DNA from: CAWIJJ01 sp963836425
Lineage (GTDB): Bacteria > Acidobacteriota > Terriglobia > Bryobacterales > Bryobacteraceae
Assembly (NCBI GenBank): GCA_963836425.1
Contig: CAWIJJ010000001.1
Coordinates: 620,001-684,000, forward strand
Direction: 5' to 3'
DNA length: 64,000 bases
The translations under genes and the position numbers were made by a program. Under the pieces are notes generated by a model that saw only the letters and a program-made list of their open reading frames with translations, was not told the DNA's origin and searched no databases. Positions 1-9,342 of the stretch are shown piece after piece (position 1 is the first letter of the stretch; every line of letters starts with the position of its first letter).

Positions 1-1202
1 ACCAGCGCGGGATCGGCGTGATCCTCGATTGGGTGCCCGCTCATTTTCCGACCGACGAGCACGGGTTGGGATATTTCGATGGGACGCACCTCTACGAGCA
101 CGCCGATCCGCGCCAGGGTCAGCATCCCGATTGGGGCACGTTCATTTTCAATTTCAGCCGGAACGAGGTGCGCAGTTTCCTCATCAGCAATGCCTTGTTC
201 TGGCTGGACCGCTACCACGTGGACGGGCTGCGGGTGGACGCGGTCGCCTCGATTCTCTACCTGGACTACGCCAGGCGGGAAGGCGAGTGGATCCCCAACC
301 GTTTCGGCGGCCGCGAGAATCTGGAAGCGATCGACTTTCTTCGCAGACTCAATGAGACGGTCTACGGCGAGTTTCCGGGAACCCTGATGGTGGCGGAGGA
401 GTCGACGGCGTGGCCGATGGTGTCGCGCCCGGTCTACCTGGGCGGGCTGGGCTTCGGATACAAGTGGAATATGGGATGGATGCACGACATGCTCGAATAC
501 ATGTCGAAAGATCCGATTTACCGATCCTACGAGCACAACCGGCTAACGTTCAGCATGATGTATGCTTTTTCGGAAAATTTCGTGCTGCCCTTCTCGCACG
601 ACGAAGTCGTCTATGGCAAGGGTTCGATGATTCGAAAGATGCCGGGAGACGATTGGCGGAAATTTGCAAACCTCCGGCTGCTCTATGGCTACATGACCGG
701 CCATCCCGGGAAGAAACTTCTGTTCATGGGGGACGAGTTCGGACAGTGGAAAGAGTGGAATCACGACGAGAGCCTGGACTGGTCGCTGCTCGAGTATCCC
801 GCGCACCAGGGCTTGCAGCGGTGGGTTCGCGACCTCAACACGTTCTATCGCGGGCAGCCGGCGCTGTACGAGCGCGAGACGGAGGCGGCCGGCTTCGAGT
901 GGATCGACTGCAACGACAGCCAGCGAAGCATCGTCAGTTTCCGCCGCAGGGGGCGCGATCCGGAGCGGGAGCTGATTTTTGTTTGTAACTTCACGCCGGA
1001 ACCGCGTCAGAATTACCGCATCGGCGTTCCGACGCGGGGTCAATGGAGAGAGGTTCTCAACGGCGATGCGACGCTTTACGGCGGAAGCGGCCAGGGCAAC
1101 CTGGGCGAGGTCGGCACCGCTCCCATTCCCATGCACGGACAGCCGTGGTCATTGAATCTGATCCTGCCTCCGCTGGCAATGATCGCTTTTCAGCGGGCGT
1201 AA
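1..1202 (+). CDS. glgB: 1,4-alpha-glucan branching enzyme, 3' part (5' end outside window)
   Basis: This is the C-terminal ~400 residues of a GH13 branching enzyme, which forms alpha-1,6 branches in glycogen-like glucan. The frame is open to the window edge (first whole codon at base 3), so the GTG at 18 is internal. Counting from base 3, the GH13 signatures are GVILDWVPAHFP at the start, the nucleophile Asp79 in GLRVDAV, the acid/base Glu132 in VAEES, and the SHDEV motif. The C-terminal all-beta domain is complete and ends at a TAA. The TreS-maltokinase gene follows 22 bp downstream on the same strand, which fits an operon in which maltose-1-phosphate feeds glucan synthesis. Only a GlgE gene is missing from that route, and it may lie upstream of the window. 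Confidence 0.95.
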   Translation, partial: QRGIGVILDWVPAHFPTDEHGLGYFDGTHLYEHADPRQGQHPDWGTFIFNFSRNEVRSFLISNALFWLDRYHVDGLRVDAVASILYLDYARREGEWIPNRFGGRENLEAIDFLRRLNETVYGEFPGTLMVAEESTAWPMVSRPVYLGGLGFGYKWNMGWMHDMLEYMSKDPIYRSYEHNRLTFSMMYAFSENFVLPFSHDEVVYGKGSMIRKMPGDDWRKFANLRLLYGYMTGHPGKKLLFMGDEFGQWKEWNHDESLDWSLLEYPAHQGLQRWVRDLNTFYRGQPALYERETEAAGFEWIDCNDSQRSIVSFRRRGRDPERELIFVCNFTPEPRQNYRIGVPTRGQWREVLNGDATLYGGSGQGNLGEVGTAPIPMHGQPWSLNLILPPLAMIAFQRA

Positions 1203-1224
1203 CCGGTTAACAAGAGGACAACGG

Positions 1225-4200
1225 ATGAAGCTGAAGGGAAGCGCTCCAGACCCGCACTGGTACAAAGATGCCATCATTTACGAGACACACGTCAAGGCGT
1301 TCTTCGACAGCAACGACGACGGGGTGGGCGACTTCCCCGGGTTGATGCAGAAGCTCGACTACCTGCAGGATCTCGGCGTCACCTGCCTGTGGCTGCTGCC
1401 TTACTTTCCTTCTCCGCTGAAGGACGATGGCTACGATATCGCCGATTACCGCAACGTCCATCCGAGTTATGGGAACCTCGAAGATTTCAAAGCCTTCCTG
1501 AACGCGGCCCACGAACGCAACCTGCAGGTCCTGATGGAACTGGTGGTGAATCATACCTCGGACCAGCATCCCTGGTTTCAAGCGGCGCGCCATGCCCCGG
1601 CCGGATCCGAGGAGCGCGACTTTTACGTGTGGAGCGACTCGGACCAGAGATACAACGAGGCACGCATCATCTTCACCGATACCGAGAAATCCAACTGGGC
1701 CTGGGATCCGGAGGCGAAAGCGTATTACTGGCACAGGTTTTTTTCGCACCAGCCGGACCTTAATTTCGACAATCCTTCGGTTACGCGCGAGGTGATCCGC
1801 GCCATGCAGTTCTGGCTGGACATGGGCGTGGACGGGTTGCGCCTGGACGCGATTCCGTACCTGGTGGAGCGGGAGAACACGAGCTGCGAGAACCTCGCCG
1901 AAACCCACGACGTCGTGCGGAAGATCCGGCACGCGCTGGACGAAAAATACACTAACCGGATGTTTCTGGCCGAGGCCAATCAGTGGCCTTCGGACGTGAT
2001 CGCGTATTTCGGGCAGGAGGATGAGTGCCACATGGCGTTTCACTTTCCGCTTATGCCTCGAATCTTCATGGCGCTGCGTCTCGAAGACCGCCATCCGATC
2101 ACTGAAATCATGGCGCAGACGCCTGCGATTCCGCCCAGTTGCCAGTGGGGGCTGTTTCTGCGAAACCACGACGAGCTGACGCTCGAAATGGTTACTGACG
2201 AAGAGCGCGACTACATGTACCTGGCCTACAGCGCGGATCCGCGGATGCGAATCAACGTGGGCATCCGCCGCCGGCTGGCGCCGCTGATGGACAACAACCG
2301 GCGGCGCATCGAATTATTGAACAGCCTGCTGTTTTCGTTTCCAGGTACGCCCATCATCTATTACGGCGACGAGATCGGCATGGGGGACAACATTTATCTC
2401 GGCGACCGCAACGGCGTACGCACACCGATGCAGTGGACGGCGGACCGCAACGCCGGTTTTTCGCGCGCCAACCCCGCGAAGCTGTACAGCCCCATCATCA
2501 TGGATCCGGTGTACGGCTACGAAGCGATCAATGTGGAAGCGCAGCAGAGCGATTCTTCCTCGCTGCTTCACTGGATGCGCAACATGATCGCGCTGCGCAA
2601 GCTGTTTGCCGTATTCGGCCGCGGGAGCCTGGAGTTCCTGCAGCCCGACAACCGCAAGGTGCTGGCGTACGTCCGGAAATATCGCGAGGAAATGGTGCTT
2701 TGCGTGGCCAACCTTTCGCGCTTCGGCCAGCCGGTAGAACTTGACCTGTCCGCCATGGCGGGCATGGTCCCCGTGGAGATGCTGGGATTCACCGAGTTTC
2801 CAACCATCGGAAGGGCGCCTTACCGGCTGACTCTTGGCCCCTACGCGTTCTTCTGGTTCGAACTGCAGGGTACGCCGGAACCCGTCGAAGTGCGGACCAC
2901 CGGCGAAGGCGCGGACACATGCCCGCTGGTTTTCCGGCATGACCCCGAGGAACTCTTTGCGGGACGCGCGCGAAAGGCCCTCGAGACTGCGATTCTTCCC
3001 GAGTTTTTGCCCAAACAGCGCTGGTTCGGCGGAAAAGCCCGCAAGATCCAGACCACCCGCATCGTCGATTGGTTGTGGATTCAACGTGACCTCCGCGTGG
3101 CATTCGTGATGGTGCAGGTCAACTACGCGGACGCTGCCGACGAGGTCTACAACGTGCCGCTAGGTATCGCCACCGGCCAGCAGGCGGCAGATATCCAGCA
3201 ATTCCGGCCCGAAGGCGTGCTTTGCGATCTGCGGATGGGAGATGCCCGAGGTGTGCTGCACGATGGACTGGCGGACGATGCAGCCTGCCTCTCCCTGCTG
3301 GAAGCGGTTCAGGCGGGCCGCCGCATGGACGGGCAAAACGGGTGGGCGGAAGCATTTCCCGCTGCGCCGGCTGCAGAATCCAGCGCGGATTCGGTGCCGA
3401 TGAAGGTGACCCGCGGGTCGGCCGAACAGAGCAATACGTCGATTCTGTTCGGGGGCAAGCTGATTCTGAAACTGTTCCGCCGCATCGAGTCCGGTCCGAA
3501 CCCCGATTTTGAAATCGGCCGGTACCTGACCGGGCAGAGCCGGTTCGAAGGCATTCCCGCCCTGGCCGGCGGTATCGAATACACGACGCAGGCGGGGCAG
3601 CGGTCCACACTGGCCATGATGCAGGAACTGGTATCCAACCAGGGGGACGGCTGGAAGATCACGCTCGATGAACTCGGCCGGTATTATGAGCAGTGCGCCA
3701 CCATCCGGCCGCAGGAACCGCTGGCGCACACCGCGGACGACAGCACCCTGGTGGAGCTTTCGAACGAGGAGATTCCCGCTCCGGTCCGCGAGATGGTGGG
3801 GCTGTATCTCGATTCGGCCGCCGCCCTGGGGCGCCGCACCGCGCAATTGCACATGGCTCTCGGGGTGCCGTCCGACGATCCGGATTTCGCGCCTGAACCG
3901 CTGACCGCGGAAGACTACCGCGCGCTCGCTTCAAACCTGACGGAGCATGCGGCGGCAGCGTTCAACGCACTGAAAGCGAGTCTTCCCACGTTGCCCGACG
4001 AAGCTGTGGACAAGGCCGCTCTCGCTCTGGTCCAGCGCAGCCGCATCCTCGAAAAGTTTCGTGGCCTGGAGCTGATCGAGCCCTCCGCGGTCCGTATCCG
4101 CATCCACGGCGATTACCATCTCGGCCAGGTGCTTTTTGTCAAGAACGACTTCGTGATTCTGGATTTTGAAGGCGAACCGGCCCGGCCGCTGGCGGAGCGC

Positions 4201-4545
4201 CGGAAGAAACAGTCCGCGCTCAAAGACGTTGCCGGCATGCTCCGCTCCTTCAGTTATGCGGCCTATGCCGGCCTGCTCACTTTCAGCGCCAGGAGGCCGG
4301 AGGACTACAGCCGCCTCGAGCCCTGGGCCGGATTCTGGGACAAGTGGATCTCGGCCGCATTCCTGCACTCATACCGGCAGACGGCCGGACAGACTCCGCT
4401 GCTGCCCTCGCGGCAGGAACAACTGGAAACCCTGCTGGAGGCGTTTCTGCTCGATAAGGCGCTGTACGAACTGAATTACGAACTCAACAACCGCCCGTCA
4501 TGGGTGCGGATTCCGCTGCACGGCATTCTGGCGTTGACGAGGTGA
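1225..4545 (+). CDS. treS: Trehalose synthase fused to maltokinase (TreS-Mak)
   Basis: The 1106-residue protein is a fusion. Residues ~1-550 are a GH13 trehalose synthase (maltose/trehalose isomerase) with nucleophile Asp208 in GLRLDAIP, acid/base Glu250 in LAEANQWP, and a following NHDE motif. Residues ~590-1106 are a maltokinase (Pep2-like, aminoglycoside-phosphotransferase fold) with an ATP-binding segment around GGKLILKLFRR and the catalytic loop HGDYHLGQ (His961) followed by DFEGEP. The fusion channels trehalose through maltose to maltose-1-phosphate, the donor for GlgE. A GAGG ribosome-binding site precedes the ATG. It lies directly downstream of glgB. Fused TreS-Mak proteins are known in several phyla, so the architecture is not new. 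Confidence 0.95.
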   Translation: MKLKGSAPDPHWYKDAIIYETHVKAFFDSNDDGVGDFPGLMQKLDYLQDLGVTCLWLLPYFPSPLKDDGYDIADYRNVHPSYGNLEDFKAFLNAAHERNLQVLMELVVNHTSDQHPWFQAARHAPAGSEERDFYVWSDSDQRYNEARIIFTDTEKSNWAWDPEAKAYYWHRFFSHQPDLNFDNPSVTREVIRAMQFWLDMGVDGLRLDAIPYLVERENTSCENLAETHDVVRKIRHALDEKYTNRMFLAEANQWPSDVIAYFGQEDECHMAFHFPLMPRIFMALRLEDRHPITEIMAQTPAIPPSCQWGLFLRNHDELTLEMVTDEERDYMYLAYSADPRMRINVGIRRRLAPLMDNNRRRIELLNSLLFSFPGTPIIYYGDEIGMGDNIYLGDRNGVRTPMQWTADRNAGFSRANPAKLYSPIIMDPVYGYEAINVEAQQSDSSSLLHWMRNMIALRKLFAVFGRGSLEFLQPDNRKVLAYVRKYREEMVLCVANLSRFGQPVELDLSAMAGMVPVEMLGFTEFPTIGRAPYRLTLGPYAFFWFELQGTPEPVEVRTTGEGADTCPLVFRHDPEELFAGRARKALETAILPEFLPKQRWFGGKARKIQTTRIVDWLWIQRDLRVAFVMVQVNYADAADEVYNVPLGIATGQQAADIQQFRPEGVLCDLRMGDARGVLHDGLADDAACLSLLEAVQAGRRMDGQNGWAEAFPAAPAAESSADSVPMKVTRGSAEQSNTSILFGGKLILKLFRRIESGPNPDFEIGRYLTGQSRFEGIPALAGGIEYTTQAGQRSTLAMMQELVSNQGDGWKITLDELGRYYEQCATIRPQEPLAHTADDSTLVELSNEEIPAPVREMVGLYLDSAAALGRRTAQLHMALGVPSDDPDFAPEPLTAEDYRALASNLTEHAAAAFNALKASLPTLPDEAVDKAALALVQRSRILEKFRGLELIEPSAVRIRIHGDYHLGQVLFVKNDFVILDFEGEPARPLAERRKKQSALKDVAGMLRSFSYAAYAGLLTFSARRPEDYSRLEPWAGFWDKWISAAFLHSYRQTAGQTPLLPSRQEQLETLLEAFLLDKALYELNYELNNRPSWVRIPLHGILALTR

Positions 4546-4551
4546 ACCGGG

Positions 4552-5259
4552 CTACAAGTGATGAAAGCGGGTGGAAGCCTCTTCCTCTTCGAGGCTCCTG
4601 TCCGCCTGTTTCTCGAGCGAGCGGCTCACCATTTCCTTGGAACCGAGTCCTACGGCGAGCGCCAGCGCCAGGACGATGCCGCCGAAGAGAATGCCGAACG
4701 CGAGTCGAACGATTTGCCCGCCGATGCCCAGGTGTTCGAGCGCCATGGCTCCGGCCAGCACCACAACCAGCCATTTCACTCCCAGGCTGAGCAGGCGGGC
4801 CCACTGGATGTGAAGGTTGACCGCGCTAATCAGCACGCCGCGTCCGGCAAACCGCGCAAACACCACACCCACGGTGAAGATCACCACGGCCGCAAAGACG
4901 TTCGGCAGGTAGTTCAGCAGGCGGATCACGAAGGTCGAAGTCAGGGTGGCATCGAGCGCGCTCAATCCGATGAGCAGTCCAATCAGGACAATGCACCAGT
5001 ATGCAATGGATGCGATGAGGATTGAGGGGCTCCGGCTCGGCGACCACTCCGCGACGCCCGATAATCCCCAACGGTCCACCCGCTTGTCGAAATCGATGCG
5101 CTGCAACGATCGCCGGATCATCAGGCGCCCGATCCACGCGATGGCCACGGTCAGGATGAGGACCACCGCGAGCGCCAGCAGACCCGGCAGAAACGCGGCG
5201 ATGCTTCCGGTGACGCGTTCGGTCGCCTGGTTGAGGATTGCATTTACCCGATCCAGCAT
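4552..5259 (-). CDS. CmpX-like membrane protein (mechanosensitive-channel-related TM helix repeats)
   Basis: The 235-residue protein is mostly hydrophobic, with about five membrane helices: an N-terminal one near residues 20-45, then helices near 80-100, 110-135, 145-170 and 180-205. It ends in a charged tail rich in Glu and Arg. The repeated conserved-TM-helix pattern matches the CmpX/MscS-related family, which has roles in membrane tension and osmotic response. The MscS beta domain is absent. The start is well supported: AGGAGA lies 7 bases before the ATG. It converges on treS with a 6-bp gap. Next to a trehalose enzyme an osmotic role is plausible, but that is inference. Confidence 0.75.
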   Translation of the reverse strand: MLDRVNAILNQATERVTGSIAAFLPGLLALAVVLILTVAIAWIGRLMIRRSLQRIDFDKRVDRWGLSGVAEWSPSRSPSILIASIAYWCIVLIGLLIGLSALDATLTSTFVIRLLNYLPNVFAAVVIFTVGVVFARFAGRGVLISAVNLHIQWARLLSLGVKWLVVVLAGAMALEHLGIGGQIVRLAFGILFGGIVLALALAVGLGSKEMVSRSLEKQADRSLEEEEASTRFHHL

Positions 5260-5293
5260 GAGAGTTTCTCCTGGGAGCCGGCCGGAATGACGA

Positions 5294-6589
5294 TCACGGA
5301 TTGAACTTGTCCGGCCATCTCCATCGTGAAATCAAATATCTCTTCTGCGTCTCGAACTGCATCGCGAGGCGCTCCAGGCGTTCTTCCACCTCCGCTGCCG
5401 AGGCGCTCTCCGCCTCTTTGGTGAAAGAAGCCGCCCATCCCAGATAAAGGGGGGTAATGGCTTGCAGCAGGTGATCGCGCCCGATCACCCGCAGGTGGTA
5501 ACCGAGTGCAAAATCGTAAACAACGCGAGCCCAGGTCTCATCCTTGAGGCGGAATTCGGATTCCGGCAGCCGCTCGATTCGTCGCAATTCGAGCAAAGTC
5601 GCCGGGCTCATAATTAAGCGCCAGATCTCGAGCAGATCATGACAACCATGGCGAAAGGAGTCGATCATGGGCTTCCGGTTGATCTCGACCGGTTCCGCGT
5701 CAACGGCATGCGGTGTCCCGAACCACGGTACCGCTTCCGAGCCGCGGATCTTTTGCCAATAGGATGCCGTGTGCTCCATCTGCTCAAACAGGTTCGTCAG
5801 CACCAGCAAAAGCGTCCTGCTCAGGTCGGGGGGGACTTCGTGCGCGCGGACCACACGGGGTCCGAGGAAAGCCTGTCCGACCCCGAAGTCATGCGTGATC
5901 GGGGGCATAGTGCTCCAGGGATCAACCACCGACGGCGTCTGTGCTGTGGAACCTGCCCGTTCGACGAAGAAGTCCATCAAGGCGGCTGAGAATCCGAGGT
6001 CGGCGCCGGAGGGCTGGCGGAAGCGCTTGCCCGAAAGCGCGCGCGCGAAAGGGGAGAGTATGCCGCTGTTGATCAGACCGTCGAATTTACGGCGCAAATA
6101 GACGGGCACGACCAGGTCCGCCTCACCGCTCAACACGGGCCGGGTCAGACGGTCGATCCAGTCTCCGGTGATGCTCTCCACCTCCGCGTCGAGCAGCGCG
6201 CAAACCCTGGCGCCCAGTTGCCGCGCCAGGCGGAACACAGTGACCGCCGCTTCTTTTCTCCCCGGCACACCCGCGAGCGGCGCGGAGAGCTTGTCCACGG
6301 GATAGACGGGATAGCGGACCTGGAGCAGCGCAACACGCTCACCGACGACTTCCCGAAGGTGCTCGGTGGTGCCATCGCGCGAACTTCCGTCGGCGTTGAT
6401 CAGGGCAACCTTCTGGCCTGAAAAGCCATTGGCGAGCGCCGCCAAAGCGGCTTCGGCCGTGCGTTCGATGGTGTCGCGATTGTTGTATGTCGGGATGCCG
6501 ACAACCACATCGGCAGTTCCGATACGGCTTACATCCTGCCGCGTATCTTCTGCAACTGCGTCCCTCTCGCCGACATTTTGCATGGCCAT
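5294..6589 (-). CDS. GT-A type glycosyltransferase (family 2/81-like), substrate unknown
   Basis: The 431-residue soluble protein begins with a nucleotide-sugar transferase fold. DVVVGIPTYNN (near residue 28) is followed by an INADGSSRDGT segment, and a DAEVES segment sits where the DXD-like metal site would be. The C-terminal ~200 residues are helical, as in glucosylglycerate- and mannosylglycerate-type synthases, but I cannot assign the acceptor. It lies just downstream of the CmpX-like gene's start on the same strand and is divergent from a glycosidase. A compatible-solute role next to trehalose genes is inference only. A second ATG lies two codons in. Confidence 0.7.
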   Translation of the reverse strand: MAMQNVGERDAVAEDTRQDVSRIGTADVVVGIPTYNNRDTIERTAEAALAALANGFSGQKVALINADGSSRDGTTEHLREVVGERVALLQVRYPVYPVDKLSAPLAGVPGRKEAAVTVFRLARQLGARVCALLDAEVESITGDWIDRLTRPVLSGEADLVVPVYLRRKFDGLINSGILSPFARALSGKRFRQPSGADLGFSAALMDFFVERAGSTAQTPSVVDPWSTMPPITHDFGVGQAFLGPRVVRAHEVPPDLSRTLLLVLTNLFEQMEHTASYWQKIRGSEAVPWFGTPHAVDAEPVEINRKPMIDSFRHGCHDLLEIWRLIMSPATLLELRRIERLPESEFRLKDETWARVVYDFALGYHLRVIGRDHLLQAITPLYLGWAASFTKEAESASAAEVEERLERLAMQFETQKRYLISRWRWPDKFNP

Positions 6590-6715
6590 GCAACGCCCGG
6601 TGGCAAACCTTCCTCCATCATCTCACGGGCCATACCCGGCTAATATACCCGGAATAAGGGAGCGGGCGCCCATTGAGTTACTATAGAGGGGAAATGGGAA
6701 CACGGCGGGCCCGGC

Positions 6716-7978
6716 TTGGGCGATAGCGAAGCGTTTAGCCGGCCCCTCAGCCATCTTACTGCGATGCTCCCCTCCTGCGATGTCGAGGAGGGACTCGAGG
6801 AATCACAGCGGCGGAGGGGAATCGAGGTTCTGCGAAATTGCAGTTGCCCCGGCGGTTTGAAAGCTTCCGGGATGGCCTACGGCCACCACCAGGTGTGGAC
6901 TCGCGACAGCATGATCGCGCTGCTTGGCGCATCCCTGGTGGACGATCCCGTCGTCCTGGCCTCTCTTCGCGCGACGTTGCAAACGCTGGCGCGGCACCAG
7001 TCGGTCGCGGGGAGTATCCCCAACAACGTCGACCTCGCCTCGAACAAAGCCAATTTTCGTGCCTACGCCGATGGCGGGCTTTGGTTCGTCATTGGGAGCA
7101 GCATCTTGCAGCCCGATTTCCGGGCGGTGCAGCGCGTCCTGCGGTGGTACGAGTGCCAGGATGTGGATGGGAGCGGGCTCCTCAGCATTCAGGAAGCTTC
7201 CGACTGGCAGGATCTCTTCTGCGTACGCGGCAAGGCGCTGTATGTCAATTGCCTGCACGTGGCCGCACTCCGCCGCGCGTCGGAGATGGCCGAGAGCCGG
7301 GGACAGAGGCGCCAGGCGGCGCGGTACCGGAATCGCGCTCAGGCAGCGCGGGACGCCATTAACCTCCGCTTGTGGTACGCGGGCGATGGCGATCTGTTCC
7401 GGCACATCGGGGATTCGTTCAGTACCGAGAATGCAAACTGCGATTCGCTCGGGCGGCCGCGCTGGATTCCGGAGAAACGCATTCTCCGCGAAGCCCAATA
7501 CTACTTGCCGTACGTCAGTTTTCGCGAGCCCGGAGAATGGTTCGATACTTTGGGCAATCTGCTCGCGATTCTCTGCGGTGTGGCCGATGAATTTCAAAGC
7601 GGCCGAATTCTGGATTTCATCGAGGCCAACGGGATCGGCGCGCACCCCTGCCAGTCCATCTACCCAGCAGTCCTGCCGGGAACGCCGGAATGGCGCGATT
7701 ATTACGGGACGTTGAATCTACCGAACCGCTACCACAACGGCGGAATCTGGCCGTTCATCGGCGGTTTTTATGTGGCCGCCCTGGTCAAGGCAAGGCGTTA
7801 CCGTGAGGCCGAAGCCGCTTATTCGAGGTTGGCGCAACTGAACCGCGAAAGCGATTTTTGCGAGTGGCTCGACGGCCGGACCCTGGAACCTTCAGGCGTG
7901 CGCAAACAGGCCTGGTCGGCCGGCATGTACCTGTACGCTTCCGAGTGTTTGGCCCGGGGTTCAACGCCGCACTTTTAG
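6716..7978 (+). CDS. Amylo-alpha-1,6-glucosidase-like (six-hairpin) glycoside hydrolase
   Basis: The ~420-residue protein has the (alpha/alpha)6-barrel pattern of debranching enzyme, GH100 and GH63-type hydrolases: an HHQVWTRDS segment near residue 60, then GSIPNNVD, YADGGLWF, and a C-terminal NGGIWPFIGGFY segment. The acidic residues in WTRD and in the YADGG stretch are the likely catalytic area. No signal peptide is seen, so it is probably cytosolic. It is divergent from a glycosyltransferase, and such synthase/hydrolase pairs handle the same glycoside in some bacteria. The start is uncertain: TTG at 6716 gives this length, and ATG at 6764 is an alternative. Neither has a clear ribosome-binding site. 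Confidence 0.75.
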   Translation: MGDSEAFSRPLSHLTAMLPSCDVEEGLEESQRRRGIEVLRNCSCPGGLKASGMAYGHHQVWTRDSMIALLGASLVDDPVVLASLRATLQTLARHQSVAGSIPNNVDLASNKANFRAYADGGLWFVIGSSILQPDFRAVQRVLRWYECQDVDGSGLLSIQEASDWQDLFCVRGKALYVNCLHVAALRRASEMAESRGQRRQAARYRNRAQAARDAINLRLWYAGDGDLFRHIGDSFSTENANCDSLGRPRWIPEKRILREAQYYLPYVSFREPGEWFDTLGNLLAILCGVADEFQSGRILDFIEANGIGAHPCQSIYPAVLPGTPEWRDYYGTLNLPNRYHNGGIWPFIGGFYVAALVKARRYREAEAAYSRLAQLNRESDFCEWLDGRTLEPSGVRKQAWSAGMYLYASECLARGSTPHF

Positions 7979-8031
7979 ACTGACGCCGCATGTGTGCACG
8001 GAAAAGGGGTGTTTCGAGCCTGAAACCCCTC

Positions 8032-8037
8032 TATAAT
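8032..8037 (+). promoter_or_regulatory. Candidate -10 element (TATAAT) for the cytochrome gene
   Basis: A perfect TATAAT lies 6 bases upstream of the ATG at 8044. No convincing -35 hexamer is seen at the usual distance. If used, transcription would begin at or next to the start codon and give a leaderless mRNA. An imperfect hairpin (about 8004-8030, arms AGGGG..GTTTC and GAAACCCCT) lies just upstream and may close the preceding transcript. Confidence 0.35.
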
Positions 8038-8043
8038 CCTGGT

Positions 8044-8433
8044 ATGTACAGGATGATTCCGCTGTTACTGGTGCCTGCCTTCATCGCAATCCTGACCCTG
8101 CCTGCCCAGGAGAAGAAACTGGCCGCGCGGCCCCCGCAGGTTGCCGAACTGGTGATCCCTTCGAAGCTGGTGTTTAAGGCCAAGACCGGCAACGTCACCT
8201 ACGACCATGCCGCCCATGCCAAGCGCGAAAAGAACGACTGCAAAGTATGCCATGACGCGTTGTGGCCGCAGAGCGCGAAGGCGCCGCTGAACTTCAAATC
8301 TGCGATGCACAAAGCGGCCGAGGACAAGAAGACGTCCTGCGGCTTCTGCCACCGGCCGGAAGGCACGGCCTTTGCGGCCAAGGGGAACTGCACCACCCGG
8401 TGCCATGTGAAGGTCGCTGCTAAAAAGGGATAG
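8044..8433 (+). CDS. Small exported multihaem c-type cytochrome (c3/c7-like)
   Basis: The 129-residue protein has an N-terminal signal peptide (MYRMIPLLLVPAFIAIL...). Two classical haem-attachment motifs follow, CKVCH and CGFCH, and then a third non-classical one, CTTRCH (CX3CH). His residues in YDHAAH and around AMHKA could be the distal ligands. This is the layout of the triheme c7/c3 family, which carries electrons in the periplasm. An upstream in-frame start at 7990 would put 18 non-conserved residues before the signal peptide, so I chose ATG 8044. The MBL-fold gene follows after about 30 bp. Confidence 0.8.
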   Translation: MYRMIPLLLVPAFIAILTLPAQEKKLAARPPQVAELVIPSKLVFKAKTGNVTYDHAAHAKREKNDCKVCHDALWPQSAKAPLNFKSAMHKAAEDKKTSCGFCHRPEGTAFAAKGNCTTRCHVKVAAKKG

Positions 8434-8466
8434 CCTGCACGCAGGCATGCTATGCTTGCGCGTGAA

Positions 8467-9333
8467 ATGAGATCGGCCGCCCTCTTGTTAGCAGCTTGCG
8501 CATGCTGCTTCGCGCAGGATACGCGGGTGATCCTGCTGGGAACGGGAACTCCGAATCCCACGCCGGATCGCATGGGACCGGCTGCGGCAGTGATCTCCGA
8601 TGGACAAGCTTACATCGTGGACGCCGGGGCCGGCGTGGTGCGGCGCGCCACCCAGGCAGGCATCGGAATGGCGCAACTGACGCGCGTATTCGTCACGCAT
8701 CTGCACTCCGACCATACGCTGGGCCTGCCCGATTTGATCTTCACACCGGCCGTGACAGGGCGCACCTCAGCGCTCGAACTCTACGGGCCGCCCGGCTTGC
8801 GCGGAATGGTCTCGCACCTGATGGCGGCGTGGAGCGAGGATATGGAGATCCGGCTGCACGGTCTCGAACCGGCGGTGCCGGCTGCATATGTGGTTCACAC
8901 CCACGAGGCGAAACCGGGCGAGATTTATCGCGACGAGGCCGTGCGGGTGGTGGCGTTCCCGGTGAAGCACGGGTCCTGGAGTTACGCGTTCGGATATCGA
9001 TTCGAAGCCAAAGACAAAACCATCGTGTTTTCGGGCGATACCACTTACAGCGCCGATGTCGCGCGCGCCGCGGCCGGGTGCGACATCCTGGTGCACGAGG
9101 TGTATTCCGCGGCGGGGCTCGCGAAGCGAACACCGGAGTGGCAGCGGTATCATGCGGCGTTCCACACCTCCGGGGTGGATTTGGGACGGCTGGCGGCGGA
9201 GGTGAAGCCGAAGAAACTTGTTCTGTACCATCAATTGCCGATGGGCGAAGCGGCCGAGGAGGTGATCGGCGAAATCCGCAGGCATTTCAGTGGAGAGATC
9301 ATCTACGGCAACGACCTCGATACGATCCGGTGA
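8467..9333 (+). CDS. Exported MBL-fold metallohydrolase (RNase Z/arylsulfatase-like)
   Basis: The ~288-residue protein has a signal peptide (MRSAALLLAACACCFA) followed by a metallo-beta-lactamase fold. The zinc motif HLHSDHT is near residue 78, there is a second His in VKHGSW, SGDTTYS supplies the bridging Asp, and a late YHQL His completes the set. The arrangement is like ribonuclease Z and secreted arylsulfatase/phosphodiesterase relatives. Export argues against tRNA processing; the substrate cannot be read from sequence. The ATG at 8452 is five codons upstream, but 8467 places the signal peptide correctly. It converges on the M48 peptidase gene with a 9-bp gap. Confidence 0.8.
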   Translation: MRSAALLLAACACCFAQDTRVILLGTGTPNPTPDRMGPAAAVISDGQAYIVDAGAGVVRRATQAGIGMAQLTRVFVTHLHSDHTLGLPDLIFTPAVTGRTSALELYGPPGLRGMVSHLMAAWSEDMEIRLHGLEPAVPAAYVVHTHEAKPGEIYRDEAVRVVAFPVKHGSWSYAFGYRFEAKDKTIVFSGDTTYSADVARAAAGCDILVHEVYSAAGLAKRTPEWQRYHAAFHTSGVDLGRLAAEVKPKKLVLYHQLPMGEAAEEVIGEIRRHFSGEIIYGNDLDTIR

Positions 9334-9342
9334 TCGAACCGG

